A stretch of DNA of 64,000 nt, taken from contig JALIGW010000005.1 of assembly GCA_023053685.1 (NCBI GenBank), positions 28,198,501 to 28,262,500 on the forward strand, given 5' to 3'. This document shows, in pieces, positions 12,325 to 25,186 of the stretch. Position 1 is the stretch's first letter. Each line of letters opens with the position of its first letter. Source of the stretch: Diadophis punctatus similis. Lineage: Eukaryota > Chordata > Lepidosauria > Squamata > Dipsadidae. A model generated the notes under the pieces. It saw only the letters and a program-made list of their open reading frames with translations. It made no database searches and was not told where the DNA came from. A program made the translations under genes and the position numbers.

Positions 12325-14247
12325 TCATGCGTCTCTTTCCCCCAATGTATCACATAATTGGTTGTGTCTCCAACTTTCAGTTCCTAAGTCTGAGACACCA
12401 GATTCAAAAGAACAGTTGTCTAAACCAAGTGATTGGGTGAATGCATTGATGATTATTCAGGAATGGCAGGAACAACCAAATCCACACCTAAGAGTTCAAA
12501 TTAGCCACTTTATTGCTCAATGCCTATTTTATAATAATCTTCTGAGATTGGCAGTTTGCACCTAGTCCAGACTAGACAAGGTTCAACAGCATTAATGGAG
12601 GATCAGACCTTTCTTTCTTGTGCCTATGTAATGATTTCAGACTAACTCCCTGTTTGACTCCTTTCCCGGCTTGGCCAGTTTCTCTCCAACAACAACTGTA
12701 GTTATAGTTAAGTAATTACTTTTACATTGTCAAATAGCAAACTTCTTGGAGGAAGTTCTGGTCATAATAAGATACTGAAGGCACAACAACTCTTTCAGTG
12801 GTTGCATCTCTCTGGAGTAAAGATCTAGTTCATAGTTCTGGATAAAAATAGAAGGTTGAATCCATGTAATCAACTGGCATAACTTTAGTAGATACAATGG
12901 GACTTCCTTTTTGAAGTTTTAAAATTTCTACATAAATATGACTTAGCATATTATGTGTTCACCATGCAAATTCCAACATTACCTAAAGAGAATCCAATTA
13001 AACAAATGAATAAAAAACGTACTTGCTTGTTTATTCATTGAGTAAAATGAATACATTCATTATTTATTTTTAAAAATGGTCCAAAGCTACCAAGGACTTG
13101 TATGGAAAACAGATCATGTGATAGGTCATATTTAGGCAGAAATACTGAACATTTGAAAGGGTTCCCAAACTCTTAAGCACCACTGTAATTCTCTGGAGGA
13201 AGGCTTCTAATGGATATTTTCAGTTAAACTGAAGGAGGCACCATGTCACCAGATTCCTCCTGTTATGATTCATTGGATGTGGGTTCAATTCCCAAAGAAA
13301 GTTTGAACCCTTCATTGATAACAGAACCAAGCCTCAATGTTTGAAGTGTGGAGTAAGGATAAAACATGTGGACCTGATATTGCAGAGTTAAATTGCTATT
13401 TGTGGGTAAACTCCTCAAAGAATTTTAATTTAGCAACCAACATAATCTGCTTTACAGCCATCCCACAAGGACTAGAAATTGAATCCCTCCAATCTGGAAA
13501 CAACAGCAATCTGGATGAAAGATTTGTCCCTGGAGTAGAGGTCAGATCAGCAATTAGATGGCTGATAAGGCCACCAACTTTTAATACATAAGCAGTTAGT
13601 CACATCCTGCTAATCTTTGATCTTTGCCAAGATTCTAGTCAGGAAATAAAGGGCAGAAACATAGGTCCAGTCCAACAAAAAGAAAATTTAAGTAAGAAAC
13701 TAAGAATCTATCCCTATCATTCTGCAAAAAGATAATACATTGTTTGTTTTTCCATGATGCAAATAAATTGTCCCTGGGTTACCCTTAATAGAATTTGGTG
13801 AGGGTGCAGTTTATATTAGTGAGCAGCCATTCTGGTATAGCTGAATTGATCAATGAGAATTTGTCACTTCTAGGCATATGGATTGCCAGGATAAAGATGG
13901 AGTGATAAAAAGACCAATGCAAATCTGTACTTTAGGGTGAAAAGGGGAACAGACATTGTGTCATGCTTTTTGTTAATGTATCAAACTCTCATTAAATAGC
14001 CTCATCTTCCAAAAACCGACAGTCAAATTTGTGATTTGTGTTGTAACACTTCCAGTTTGGATCAAGTACATTGGATGTAGAGAGAGGGAGAGAGATGTGA
14101 ACTCTCTAGTTGGATATAGATGTATCAATTGTAAAGAAATGCACACCTCCAGTGAGATAAGACTGAAACATCTCCATAGTTTGGCACACAGAGGAACTAA
14201 GAAGAGGACCTGCCCTGGGAGAGTAGAACTGATTAGTGAGTATGAAG
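12325..14247. other. Intronic spacer, nothing recognised
   Basis: Open frames at 12362-12565 and 13337-13591 do not resemble a protein family I know and are within chance length. No repeat family identified. Confidence 0.45.
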
Positions 14248-14473
14248 CAGGGGTGAGTTGTAACTTACCTCAACACCGGTTCGCTTCCTCCCATGCCGCG
14301 TGGGCACGTGCACATGCGCAGTGCCAAAAACCAAGCTTCTGCGCATGCGCAGAAGCCAAAAACAAGATCGCAGTGCCCACGGACCGGCACCGACAGAACC
14401 GGTTCCATGATGTCATCACCGGTTTACTTATGGTTCTAAAGAACCGGCTAGAACCTGTAGGAACCCACCTCTG
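14248..14473. mobile_element. hAT-type MITE, 'GGTGGGTTC' family
   Basis: CAGGGGTGAGTTG...GGAACCCACCTCTG ends. Flanks GTATGAAG and GTATGCCA share five bases. It has a perfect NRF1-type TGCGCATGCGCA at 14340-14351 within CTTCTGCGCATGCGCAGAAG, and a GAG|GTAAGT donor (minus strand) at 14271-14263. Confidence 0.88.
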
Positions 14474-14481
14474 GTATGCCA

Positions 14482-15841
14482 ATTGCCAATGATGTCCAAG
14501 ATAGACAAAGCAAATGACTGAAGTTAAAGACTTAGAAGAATGACATGGGATTTTATTCCTGTTAGGCAGATTTTAAGTTCAAGCAGCTGAAGTGTACAAT
14601 GTTATGGCAACAGTAGGAAAATGTTCTTCTGGTGGTATATTTTGCTACCCTCATAAACTGTATAATTTGTGATGGAAGAAAAGGGAAAAATGCTCATGAT
14701 TGATCCACAGCCTAAAATACTGCAAGCATACAGAGGCTTGGGCTTGTGATGAGATACCTCAATTTAGGAATATCAACAATCCTGGGCTATGGAGAAGACA
14801 AGTAGTAAAAGATGAAATTGGGAAATGGATTCATCGACCACAAAACTAAAGAAGTACAGTATAATATATTGTATAGATGTGAACATGTCCATTCCAAAGA
14901 CAGGAATCACATTCCTTTGTGGCTGAGGTATTGAAAGGAACAATGATCTGCTGTACAAGAGTAGCCAGTGAATAAGACACCGTTCAGAAGTTGAGTGAGA
15001 ACTCAATGATTCTGATATGGTTAAAGAAGAGGATCTCACTTTTGATTGTTGAAACGGATGAAAAGACAGCTTGGACAAATAGATCTTAAAGGACATCTGT
15101 CTAAAACCTTTCCTTCCTATAGTAATTCCAAAATCTGTACCTGAAGAGCAACCAGTGAGGATTGGATGGAACAAATTGCTAAGTTTATCAATAGTGGGAC
15201 TAGATGTGGTGGAATTGTAGGAGACTGTTGTGAAGAAGAACTCCAGGCAATTGTCCTTTTTTCAACCTGGTTGGCTCTGAGCAAGGCCTGGCAGGCTCCT
15301 TGGAAAGCTTTGAATCCTTAGTAGATAATTCTTTTCAAGTTGATAATGGCCTAATACAGACCTGAAAATTAATGTGCTGCCAGTTACATTTTGGGAGTAG
15401 TAGGAAACCTAAAGGAAAAGCAGGGAGTTATAATAAGTCAGTCTGTCACACTTAAAGCTTGCTCTAAGAGTACAGCTTGAAAAGAAGAAGAGTGGTTGTG
15501 ATGAACCTGTTTAGGAAATACCTGGAAAAACAAACCCTATTGCCTAACCTTGACCAAAGCAATAAAGATGCTTATCTGACTCCTTTGCAATACTGGCACC
15601 TGCAATGGAAAGGCAGGGTGCCCATGAAGAGGTGGTGTTTTTTTTTACAATGTTTAAGATTCATAAAAATAAGAAAGAAATGAAAGAAACTAAAAATATG
15701 TTCGAGATGGCATCAACACATGGGTTATGGGCTTTTGCAGAGCCTGTTTAGAGCTTTCTAAGTGTACAGAATCATTTGGTGGGAAATCATATCTGTGACT
15801 GGAATAGCTCTATAAGATTCTAAATACGGTCTATACAGGCT
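14482..15841. other. Intronic spacer, nothing recognised
   Basis: The open frame at 14773-15174 on the minus strand has no recognisable domain. No repeat family named. Confidence 0.45.
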
Positions 15842-15843
15842 TA

Positions 15844-16699
15844 CCGTATTTTTCGGAGTATAAGACGCACCTTAGTTTTGGGGGAGGAAAACAAGGAAAA
15901 AAGGCCTCTGCCTCCCAGCAATTTGCCAAACAGCAAACAGTACAGATGATATACACTGTTTGCTGTGTATTTCTGTGCATGTGTGCCTGACCCATAGAAA
16001 TAGCAAAGAACTGGAGAAATGTACATAATGCCAGAAAGTTTTCTTAAATGTAATCACTAACTCCTCCCAATTATTTAAATAGATCTACTCCAAACATGAC
16101 TAAGTCAGGGTTTAACTCAGCTGCCGTATCTTAATACTAAACAGGACACTGTTACATTTCAGATTATACTTTTACAGATCTTTAAATTTGATGTGGCTTT
16201 CTGAAAGTATACATTCTCTGTTATTTAAAAGAAGATACAAAAGCACTGGGCCTCTTCAGAGCAAGCATTTATTTTAAAAAGCTTCTTCATTTTGTTAAGT
16301 TGTCTAGAACAATAATAAAGCAGTCTTTAAAAAATAAGTCTAATAATTTGAACACTCTACAAACATTTATAGTTATTGACTTACCTTTTGCAGTTTCAGC
16401 AGTCCAACAGTGCCAGCAGTTCACCTCCCAGCAATTTGTCTCTTTGCAGCTACCGTAGTTAGTTTCATTTTAGCACGTGGCTTGCAAGCCTCAGTCAGCT
16501 GTGGGTCGGGAGGCAGATAATCACTTGCTTGTGCTAATCAGACTCTGCCCTGTTTGCTGCAAGGAGGTAAATTGCTGGGAGGCAGAGGCCAAAGGGTGGG
16601 GGTGGCTGGGTGGGGCTACATTTGGTGTATAAGACGCACCCAAGTTTTCACCCTCTTTTTGGGGGTAAAAAGGTGTGCCTTATACTCCGAAAAATACGG
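15844..16699. mobile_element. TA-flanked DNA transposon with CCGTATTTTTCGG ends, second copy
   Basis: Same terminal inverted repeat as 9200-9837 and flanking TA on both sides. An internal inverted repeat also exists: GGCCTCTGCCTCCCAGCAAT at about 15903 and its complement at about 16571-16590. The interior differs from the first copy, so the two share ends only. No intact transposase. Confidence 0.85.
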
Positions 16700-16701
16700 T
16701 A

Positions 16702-17544
16702 TATTTCAGATGTAGGTATCACCAAAAAAATTGTAGGTATCATGATGAAAAATCTGTTTTCATTATTTAGAAGAAAATCCTGGATTTTCATTATTTTATG
16801 ATTGAATAATACAAAAATAAAGTTTCAAGGACAATAGATTTTTCCATTTAAATCTGAAGGGAGAAATTTATCTCTCCACATCTCTATTTGCTTACCACAT
16901 ATGATTCTTTATGACATAGAATCCCTGATGTCACAACAGCCTAACAGTGGGAGGATTTTAGTTCCAAAGCCCTGCCAATTCTCAAAGATATATTCAACAA
17001 AAGGGGGGACAGTGTAAACAAGCTTGACAGGCAGTTTGTTTATATCCACCACTAATTTTAAAGAATAGTATGGATTTAAAAAAAAACTGAAATGAAGATG
17101 ACAGACTCATATATCACTTTTTCCTTATTTCATTAGGCCTGAGAAAACATTCTTACTTTAGTTTCTGTGATTGCCCTGGCTGAATTTAGAATTGAAACAG
17201 CAATGAGTTGGAAAACACGGGGCTCAGGGTGGTCACTCCTAGCTTGTAGCCTTCACTTCCAGCATCCCCAGCTCACACTACTGAAATTCAGCAGCAAAAT
17301 GGCCAAACTGAATTCAAACATATCTAATTACAGGAATGATAATAATTTGTCTCCAACAGGTCTCCCATTCTCATTTCAAAAAATGTTGTTCATGCTTCCT
17401 CAGACATTCTCCTACAACTATCCAGAAGATTGGGAGGATGAGTTGGGGCCTCAAGCCCTCAAAAATTTCCCACCTCTGCATTAAACAACACATCTTATCT
17501 TTAGAGCCACTAATCATGCAATATGTTTTGTTCAAATTAGGAAT
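16702..17544. other. Intronic spacer, nothing recognised
   Basis: AT-rich. The open frame at 17167-17484 does not match a known family. No repeat named. Confidence 0.45.
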
Positions 17545-17552
17545 ATGTGCAT

Positions 17553-17857
17553 CAGCGGTTATTTTTGCTACCGGTGCACATCGCGAGCATGCGCAGAAGT
17601 GAACTCGTGTTCCATTGGGCGATTTCACTTCAGCACATGCTTAGGACAACATTACAAGCCGAAACACAGCTGAGGAGCTTCTCAGCTGTGCTTCGGAGGA
17701 AGAATAAAGGTCAGTATTGAAACAAGGGCGGGTGGGAGGGCTTTTTTCCAACAGCTCAGGATGCGGAGAAGCTGGAAAAAAGCGCCTAAAAATGACATCA
17801 TCGCCAGGCTCCTACCTGTGCGGCGTCCCACACAGCACCAGTAGGAACCCACCACTG
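17553..17857. mobile_element. hAT-type MITE, diverged 'GGTGGGTTC' family
   Basis: Ends CAGCGGTTATTTTTGCTACC and GTAGGAACCCACCACTG. Flanks ATGTGCAT and ATGCACAT match at 6 of 8. It shares CATGCGCAGAAG and CAGCTGTGCTTCGG with the family member at 63356, but the left end is diverged. Confidence 0.8.
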
Positions 17858-17865
17858 ATGCACAT

Positions 17866-20083
17866 TCATCAAACCTCATAAAGCTTGACAGGTCTTGGCT
17901 CTGACTGAAATTCAGAGCTGAATGTATATGTAATTCATTCTTCATCCCACAAAGCATGAGAAGCCATTCCAGTTTTCCCCTATACTCCCTGCCGATAAAG
18001 GGAAAATCAAGGAGCACTAGGAAGAAAATAGACATGGATCATAAAAAAATCTGAATGCTAAAAACCCAGTATTGAATTGTAAACTTTCATGATCTATGCT
18101 CACCTAGAATTACACATCCAAGAAGAAAATCACAAATAAGGCATGTGCAATGCAGTTGTACATCTATATCACACAAATATACTAAATACAACAAAATTTT
18201 TACAATTGACTGAAGATACTGTCATTCATTTAAGGGTTTCAAATGTAACATAGTCTAAAAATAGCTTCCCAGAGCTCTGATGGTTGATCTGAATATAGTT
18301 CGATCTTTAGGGCTTCAATTTAAATGCCAAAGATCACAAACACATTAAAGGAAATATTGAGCTTTAATGCTGACAGATGTGCTATTCTTAAAACAAAAGC
18401 ACACAGCAGGCTGGAATGAATAGAATGTTTCAGCACAGTCTTCAATCAGAAAACAAAATATTTTCTTCACTAGAATATGCGGCAAGATCACCAGAACTAA
18501 TTAGCTACATCTACAGGAAAAAAAGGGGAAAAAAAACTTAGAGGATATTTTAATCAGAATATTTAGTGAATGTTTGACCTTCAAAAAAAGCATCCAAATA
18601 TAGACAATGCACGTTCCAATATGATTGTTGTGAGTTCTACCAAGAAAATCAAACACGTAACTACTTTTAAAGGGGAAAAAAATCCTTTACCACTTTGAAA
18701 ACATTGGATAAAACTCTGCTGACAAGATCAATTTAGACTCCAAACTTCTCTTATCCTTGAGAGACAGTATATCTTGCTGACGTCAATAGAGGCCCTGCAC
18801 ACGTAGGGAGGTTGGCATATCAAAAACAAGATCTGCCATGCGGATCCAAGTAGGGAATTTGCTCTAGGAATTGACAAGCCTCTGGAAGGTTAGATGAATT
18901 AGCCATCTCTGAATCACTGAAGAAAAAAAATGAGGGTAGACTCCTATCCATCTCTACGCTGTGTCTTACCATTGTAATACTGCACTTATTCTAGTCTGCT
19001 TAGCCAGACAAACCACAACTTTTTAAACATTTGATGTCTTTACTAATGTACCTGATAAACCATCACTGATGGTTGATCATCAGAATAATGTTACTGAGTC
19101 TGATCTATCTGGTTTATATTTTCCATGGCTGGAGACAGAACATAAGTGGGTTTTTTTTCCTGACAGAACCAAAGGTAGTATGATAAGAAATATTGTCACT
19201 AATGAAGTATATATTTATTTATTTTGATCTACTGTCAAAAGTGAAGCTTTTACTTACAGTCTGAAGAGCTTTGTCATACTGAATTCTATCTCACTTGGAA
19301 GACTTTGGAAAATTATTTATAAAACCAGAGAGGTCAACAGAGGGTCTGTTCCATAATATTAGAGATGTTTATGGTTACATTCACCATTACATAATTTACA
19401 GCTTATAATTTGGAATGGGTTAATAAACTGTGTTTAGACAAGCCATAATATAAAGATTGAACATTTGAATATGACAAATGGGACATTGTGGTCTATTTTT
19501 TCTTTTAAAAATGGGAAATTGCCAGTGCTGGCTTTTTAAGAAGTTATACTGCATAGTGAAATCTATCCATGAGATTCATATTACACACACTTCAAAAATG
19601 TTCCACTACAATGGATCTCATAACACTATTAGAATTGGTAAACAACTTGCCTTGATTAAGGAGGGGGAGAACTTGTGTTTTTCAGATATTGATTAAGACT
19701 CCTGCCTTGTCTGACTGGAGTCCAGTTTTATATCATGTATCAAATAATTCACAAAATATTTTGCGTTAGAGTCTAGTAATAATTATGTATTACTAAAACA
19801 AAAACAAAAATGGCTTTTTTCCATAATGTTGAAATGTTCGTTGTTGTCAGTTAGAGTTATAAGAAAGAAACAAGGGGTATTACTCAAATGTAAAGAAGCA
19901 TTCAAACAACCATTAATTGACAAGAGTCAAGCCATATCATTGCAATCCACATTCAGAAACTCTCGCAGCAAGCCAAAAGAACTTTGACTGTTTATTAGCT
20001 GGTAAGGTTTTTACTGTTGTTCTGCTCTAAAGTTACAGAGGAAAATAAAAAAATGAAAATTGTGCATATTAGTGAAAGAGAAA
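17866..20083. other. Intronic spacer, nothing recognised
   Basis: About 2.2 kb of AT-rich DNA with no named repeat, which makes it relatively repeat-poor for this intron. No gene supported. Confidence 0.45.
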
Positions 20084-20091
20084 CATTGGAG

Positions 20092-20191
20092 CAGGGATGT
20101 TCAACCTTGGCAGCTTTAAGACCTGTGGGCTGATGTTTTTTGGGAGTTGAAGTCCACAAGTCTTCAAGTTGCCAAGGTTGGACACCCCCTG
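20092..20191. mobile_element. Palindromic MITE, partly decayed copy
   Basis: CAGGGATGTTCAACCTTGGC at the left and its near complement at the right; inner arm GGGAGTTGAAGTCCACAAGT. Flanks CATTGGAG and TACTGGAA match at 5 of 8. Confidence 0.78.
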
Positions 20192-20199
20192 TACTGGAA

Positions 20200-21160
20200 G
20201 TAAAATAAAATATACAACGAATAAACAAAGGGAATAATGTATTGTTTTTATAATTGTGTGCAATTACCATCTGAGCTAGGTGAGCTTAAGAAAATGTATT
20301 ACAAGGAGAGCTGCCCAAACTTCCCTCAAGGCTCTTGTATGAGTCTGTGGTTTTTGTCAATGACGGGGCCTTTTATATGGTTGAGTTGCCCTTGAAATGC
20401 TCCTGCAGCCAGCCGAGTGTACAGCCAGTTAAAGGAATGAACCACTAATCCTCACCAACCAGAAATTCCTCCAGAACCCACAGGGATTAACAGTGATAAC
20501 ATCTCTTGCCATGCATTAAACACTGAAACAAATAAACATAGACAGTTACCATATTTAAACAGTCAAGGACAGATGCAATCTGCTGGAATAGCTTTATGAG
20601 CACATATACACAAACACATACATGCACACACACATACACAAAACTGATGTAAAAAAAACTTTGCATTTCACTGGACAGCATTCAAAGTGTGATATATCAG
20701 GAATGAAGTTAGGCAGCAAATTTTACAGTCTTTCCAAGTCACCATTGCTAGGCTGATTTTGCACAGTTCCAGTGAATCCTTTCTGCATTTATTTTCTACA
20801 AAACCCCTTCCAGAAAGCAGAGGCTTCTCAGTTGGGCTATAGCCAGAGTGCTTTGCACATGGAAGTATATCAGGAGTGAGGGTAAGAATATGAGCCCAGC
20901 TGCCATTACTGAACATTTTATCAGGAAATCCTGCTTCTAAATCTGCCATGGGTAAGAACACAGCAAAACATTCTAACCTGTCATATCATATGGAATTGAA
21001 ACAGAAGACGTTTTCTCATAGCAGGTTCACGTCACACATCATGCTAAGTTATTTAAATATATACATATTATTTAATATATTTAAGTAATTATAATTATAA
21101 ACTTATAATCACAAATAGCTTACAATCAACAATGAAATAATAAGAGACTTTGAAAAGTGG
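20200..21160. other. Intronic spacer with short CA repeat
   Basis: A CA-rich run lies near 20606-20640. Otherwise unique-looking, no gene supported. Confidence 0.45.
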
Positions 21161-21169
21161 AGGAATTTA

Positions 21170-22480
21170 AAGTAATCTTGGTTAGAATAAACTGCAGTCA
21201 TCAATTTAATGGACTTCCTACCCAAATAAACTATCCCAAATTGCGCCAATCAGAATTTCAGAGAGAACTTTATAAGAATGGCAACAACCTGTCAATAAAT
21301 TCATGTGGTGTGGAAAAAGATCAATAGGCAAAATAAAAATTTCTACACAATTTTAAAAAACTGTATCATAAAGCAAGCTGTATCATAAAGCAAGCTCCTT
21401 GGCATGGATAACAAATAAAATCCCCAAATAGTAAAATAGCAAGTTTGGAAGGAGCCAGCTTAGCTAATGACTTCACAGACATTTATGGTATGGAGACACA
21501 AAAGATACACATTTAAAAGGACACAACCATAGAAAAAATTTGATAAAAGCATGCAATTCCCCAAAGGGAATAATGTCCAACAATTTCACTTTTAGCTTTC
21601 TCCACAAATCCTTTTTATGTTGGAGGCAATTACAGTACGAAAAATGTAATTACATATGCAGATATGGTTCATTCAGACTCCAAAACATATTAAAGATACA
21701 GAAAGAACTACTCAGTAAAGGCTGAAAGATAACTTGCTTGGAATACTTACAAACTGCTGGAAGGATAAATTTGTATCTCAAGAAGAAAAGTAGGGATATT
21801 TTTTAAAAAGTCAGAATTTGAAATGCTCAAACAAAATCAAAAATACCTATTAGGGCATATAATTTTGTACTTATACATGATACAGAGACAGAAGAAAGAG
21901 AAAACTGTATGACAACATTGATACAATCTGTAAAGGAACACTTATAACAATGGAAAGAATTATGGACTAAAGGTTTGCAATATATACCAAGTTATAATTT
22001 AAAAGAAAATTGGTACAAAATGTTCTATAAGTGGCATACAATTCTATCAATGATATCTAAGACATATCATACAGAAATAAACGTTGGAAATTTCATAAAT
22101 CAGAAGGAACATTTAATCACATGTAAAAAAAAACCCACCCAAAGTTCATAAAGATAAATATAGTACAATAAAAAAAGGAATTTAAATCTGAAATGAAACC
22201 ACAACTTTTCTTATGGGATATAATCTCAGAAAAACTCAACAAGAAATATAATAATAATTTAATGAGATGCATGCTTACAGCAGCAAGAATAATTTTTTCT
22301 CAATATTGGAAGAAAGATACAGTTTTGACAATATCTGATTGACTTAAAGTAGCTTAAACTAGAAGAATATGCAGCAATGGAAAAACAGTAGATGTTCACA
22401 AAAGAAGTCTAACAAAATTTAAATAAAAATTCTTATACACACAATATATCACACAACACAGCAAATAAAATCACTTATAG
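21170..22480 (+). pseudogene. L1 LINE remnant, ORF2 C-terminal half, degenerate
   Basis: Broken plus-strand frames resemble the L1 ORF2 C-terminal region: NKFMWCGKRSIGKIKIS near 21290-21345, WKELWTKGLQYIPSYNLKEN at 21951-22010, WYKMFYKWH just after, and LTAARIIFSQYWKKD at about 22274-22318. Stops and frameshifts divide them, so it cannot encode a working protein. AT-richness is in keeping with an old L1 copy. Confidence 0.75.
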
Positions 22481-23594
22481 CATGGCTTCTAAAGGGGTTT
22501 AAATGTTTACAATATGGCAGTTTTTTCCTCTAATATTATGTCTGAAAAATATGTTAGTTATAGCTGAAAAACAAAATTTATGCTTGTGATATTGTAAATT
22601 GTAATTAATATAGGGTGTATCTTTCCTTTTTTCTCTATAACTGATTACCAAATTATCTACACAATAGACTGTTCATAGCTTTAATTACGGTAATACTATA
22701 TAAATATAATTGTATTGAAACTATAATGCATCAAAATTAGAACAATGTAACATAAAAAGGAAAGCAAAATGCAAATAATATAATAAACAGATTAAAATGA
22801 TTGTTAATTTCAATTTTAAAAAGAGAGGAAATTAATCATAAAACAAAAAAATTCTTTCAACAATTCAAAACAGCATTTCCACAAGAAAAATCTGAAAGAA
22901 GAAAGGTGCCTTTAAAGATGTCATTATAATCACCTCATGAATTTCAGGAAAGAGTGCACCATTGAGAAATTCTATGACAAGCCACAAGAATGTACAATGT
23001 GGTTCTTGGTCTAGGGACAAGGTTCTTTCCCAGCACTGACCCAGCTTATAACAAGAAAGGTAATACTGTACACTGGGAAGTCCAGTTTAAGTCATGTATT
23101 TCCAAAGGAAACCTTGTATTTAGTTCAACAGCTAATTATCCATTGGTGCTGCTGATGCTTCAGCAATAGTATCAAATGAGCACTGCCAGGTGCACCATTC
23201 TGCACCAGCTTTGGCCTCCAGACTAAATGCAAGGGCAGCTCTATTACACAAGAACATTATAGCAATCAAAATGTGAGGTAACATGTGGTTAGCATGTTGT
23301 GTGCCTGTGATTTGTAAATGAAAGTTATCACAGTGTGAGAAAGCCATCCATAATGTGGTGTCACTGAAACATTGTTTAATCAATGAAAGTATTACAGTTC
23401 AATGGGAGGTTGTTTTCATAAGTGCATTTGTTCAATTTTTTATGCAAGTTTATGTTTGCATAGAGTTCTAAAAAAGTGAACAAAAATAACACATCCAACC
23501 TGCAGTTGGACAGTTGCATACAAATTTGAGCATATTATTTCATAGCATTGTTAATGGAAATTTTTATAATAACCTACTGTCAGGTTAGCATATA
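22481..23594. other. Intronic spacer, nothing recognised
   Basis: Very AT-rich. The first part may be L1 3' untranslated sequence. The frame at 23132-23383 on the minus strand is not recognised. Confidence 0.45.
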
Positions 23595-23980
23595 CAGGTA
23601 GTCCTTAACTTACAACCACAATTGAACCCAAAATTTCTTTTGCTAAGTGAGATAGTTGTTAAGTGAGTTTTGCACCATGTTACGACTTTTGATGCCACAG
23701 TTGTTAAGTGAAGCACTGCAGTTGTTAAGTTAGTCACACGTTAAGTGAATCTGGCTTCCTCATTGACTTGTAGAAGGTCACAAAAGGTGATCACATGACC
23801 CAGGAATACTGCAACTGTTATAAATATGAGTCAGTTGCCAAGCGTCTGAATTTTAATCATGTGATCATGGGGATACTGCAACAATCATAAGTATGAAAAA
23901 TGGCCACAAGTCACTTTTTTCAGTCCCATTGTAACTTCGAACGGTCACTAAATGAGCTATTGTATGTCAAGGACTATCTG
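23595..23980. mobile_element. Tigger-like MITE, full-length
   Basis: Begins CAGGTAGTCCTTAACTTAC, ends CAAGGACTATCTG, and is flanked by TA (23593-23594, 23981-23982). The terminus resembles the Tigger/pogo end CAGGTAGTCC..CGACTTAC. Length 386 bp with no coding frame. Best reference copy for this family in the window. Confidence 0.88.
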
Positions 23981-24094
23981 TAATTTTGTGCTGTCATAAT
24001 GAATCTGTGTATTGCTTTAGATTACAATTCTGATAATTCCTTGCTGGTTGTACCTGATGAGAGTTGAAATCCATATGCTCAGAAAGGCACCTGG

Positions 24095-24285
24095 CTGTCT
24101 AGTCCTTGCTTAGAAGTTAGACTAGGAGCAGAGACTCAAATTCAAATCTCACTCAGGCATAACGTTTACCACATGAAGTTCTACCAATTACAGCTACATC
24201 GCAGAATTGTTCTGAGGGCACAAAAGAGGAAAAAATAGAACCTTGTAAACCACAATAAGGTCCTTAGAGGAAAAATGGCATATCA
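24095..24285 (+). mobile_element. Old tRNA-derived SINE
   Basis: tRNA-like 'CTGGCTGTCTAGTCCTTGCT', 'CAAATTCAAATCTCACTCAGG' (B-box-like), then 'CAGAATTGTTCTGAGGGCAC' and 'CCTTGTAAACCACAATAAGG', with an AAC-rich tail. Diverged; family assignment uncertain. Confidence 0.5.
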
Positions 24286-24870
24286 TCATCAACAACAACA
24301 ACCAATATAATCATCAATGTCCCATTTCTGTTTGCTTTTACATCTTCCTTTATAGATCACAACAGATGTTTTGCTACAAGATTTTTGTTTGGCAGCTTCT
24401 TGTTCCTCAAAACCACAAGAATTTTGGCCAGGATACTTGAAACTGTTATGAGTGAGCTCCCTTCCTCACTCAACCCTGATGTTCTTCCGAACACCATATC
24501 AGTAAATTCTCACTGAGAGCTTTCACTGTGCTCATTGTGAAAGCAGAATTTCTGGCTATGAAAAAGTCACTGTTTTGTTTTGTAGACAGGGAGAGAAAAG
24601 TCTTCGGATGTCTAAAATCCATTAAGTGTAGCCACAATGTCCAGTGTTATTAGAAACCTTTCCCAAAAAGAAAACAACGAAGTTTTCTTTAGCAGTGACA
24701 CTGGTTTGTTTTAGACATGTAAGATTAAGCTTTATTACTCTCTTAGACTAGCCCTTACATTTGTTGTTGCAATAAATCAGAAAACTTATCTGACCTTTGT
24801 TAAGACCACACTTATCTATTTAGACAAAGAATATTTATACAGCCATACCAGTGAAACAAAATCCATTCCT
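24286..24870. other. Intronic spacer, nothing recognised
   Basis: AT-rich, no gene or repeat named. Confidence 0.45.
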
Positions 24871-25186
24871 AATGTGAAAGAATTCTGGCAGGACTGGAAG
24901 AGTGTCAGAGGAAAAAAATCTGACAAGGAAGGGGGGATATGGGGAGCTGGAGTTAGAGGACAAACAAATAAGAAGGATGAAGCTCTGTTTTCACAGAAAA
25001 TAGGAAGCTGCCTTATTTGGATCAGAATAATTAGAACTGCAGAAAAAACCATTGCTACCAACCTGCCTTCCATTGAGGACCTGTATACTGTACGAGTCAA
25101 AAAGAGGACTGTGAAAATATCTACAGACCCCTCACATCCTGCACATAAATTGTTTCAATTTCTACCCTCAAAATGACACTATAGGG

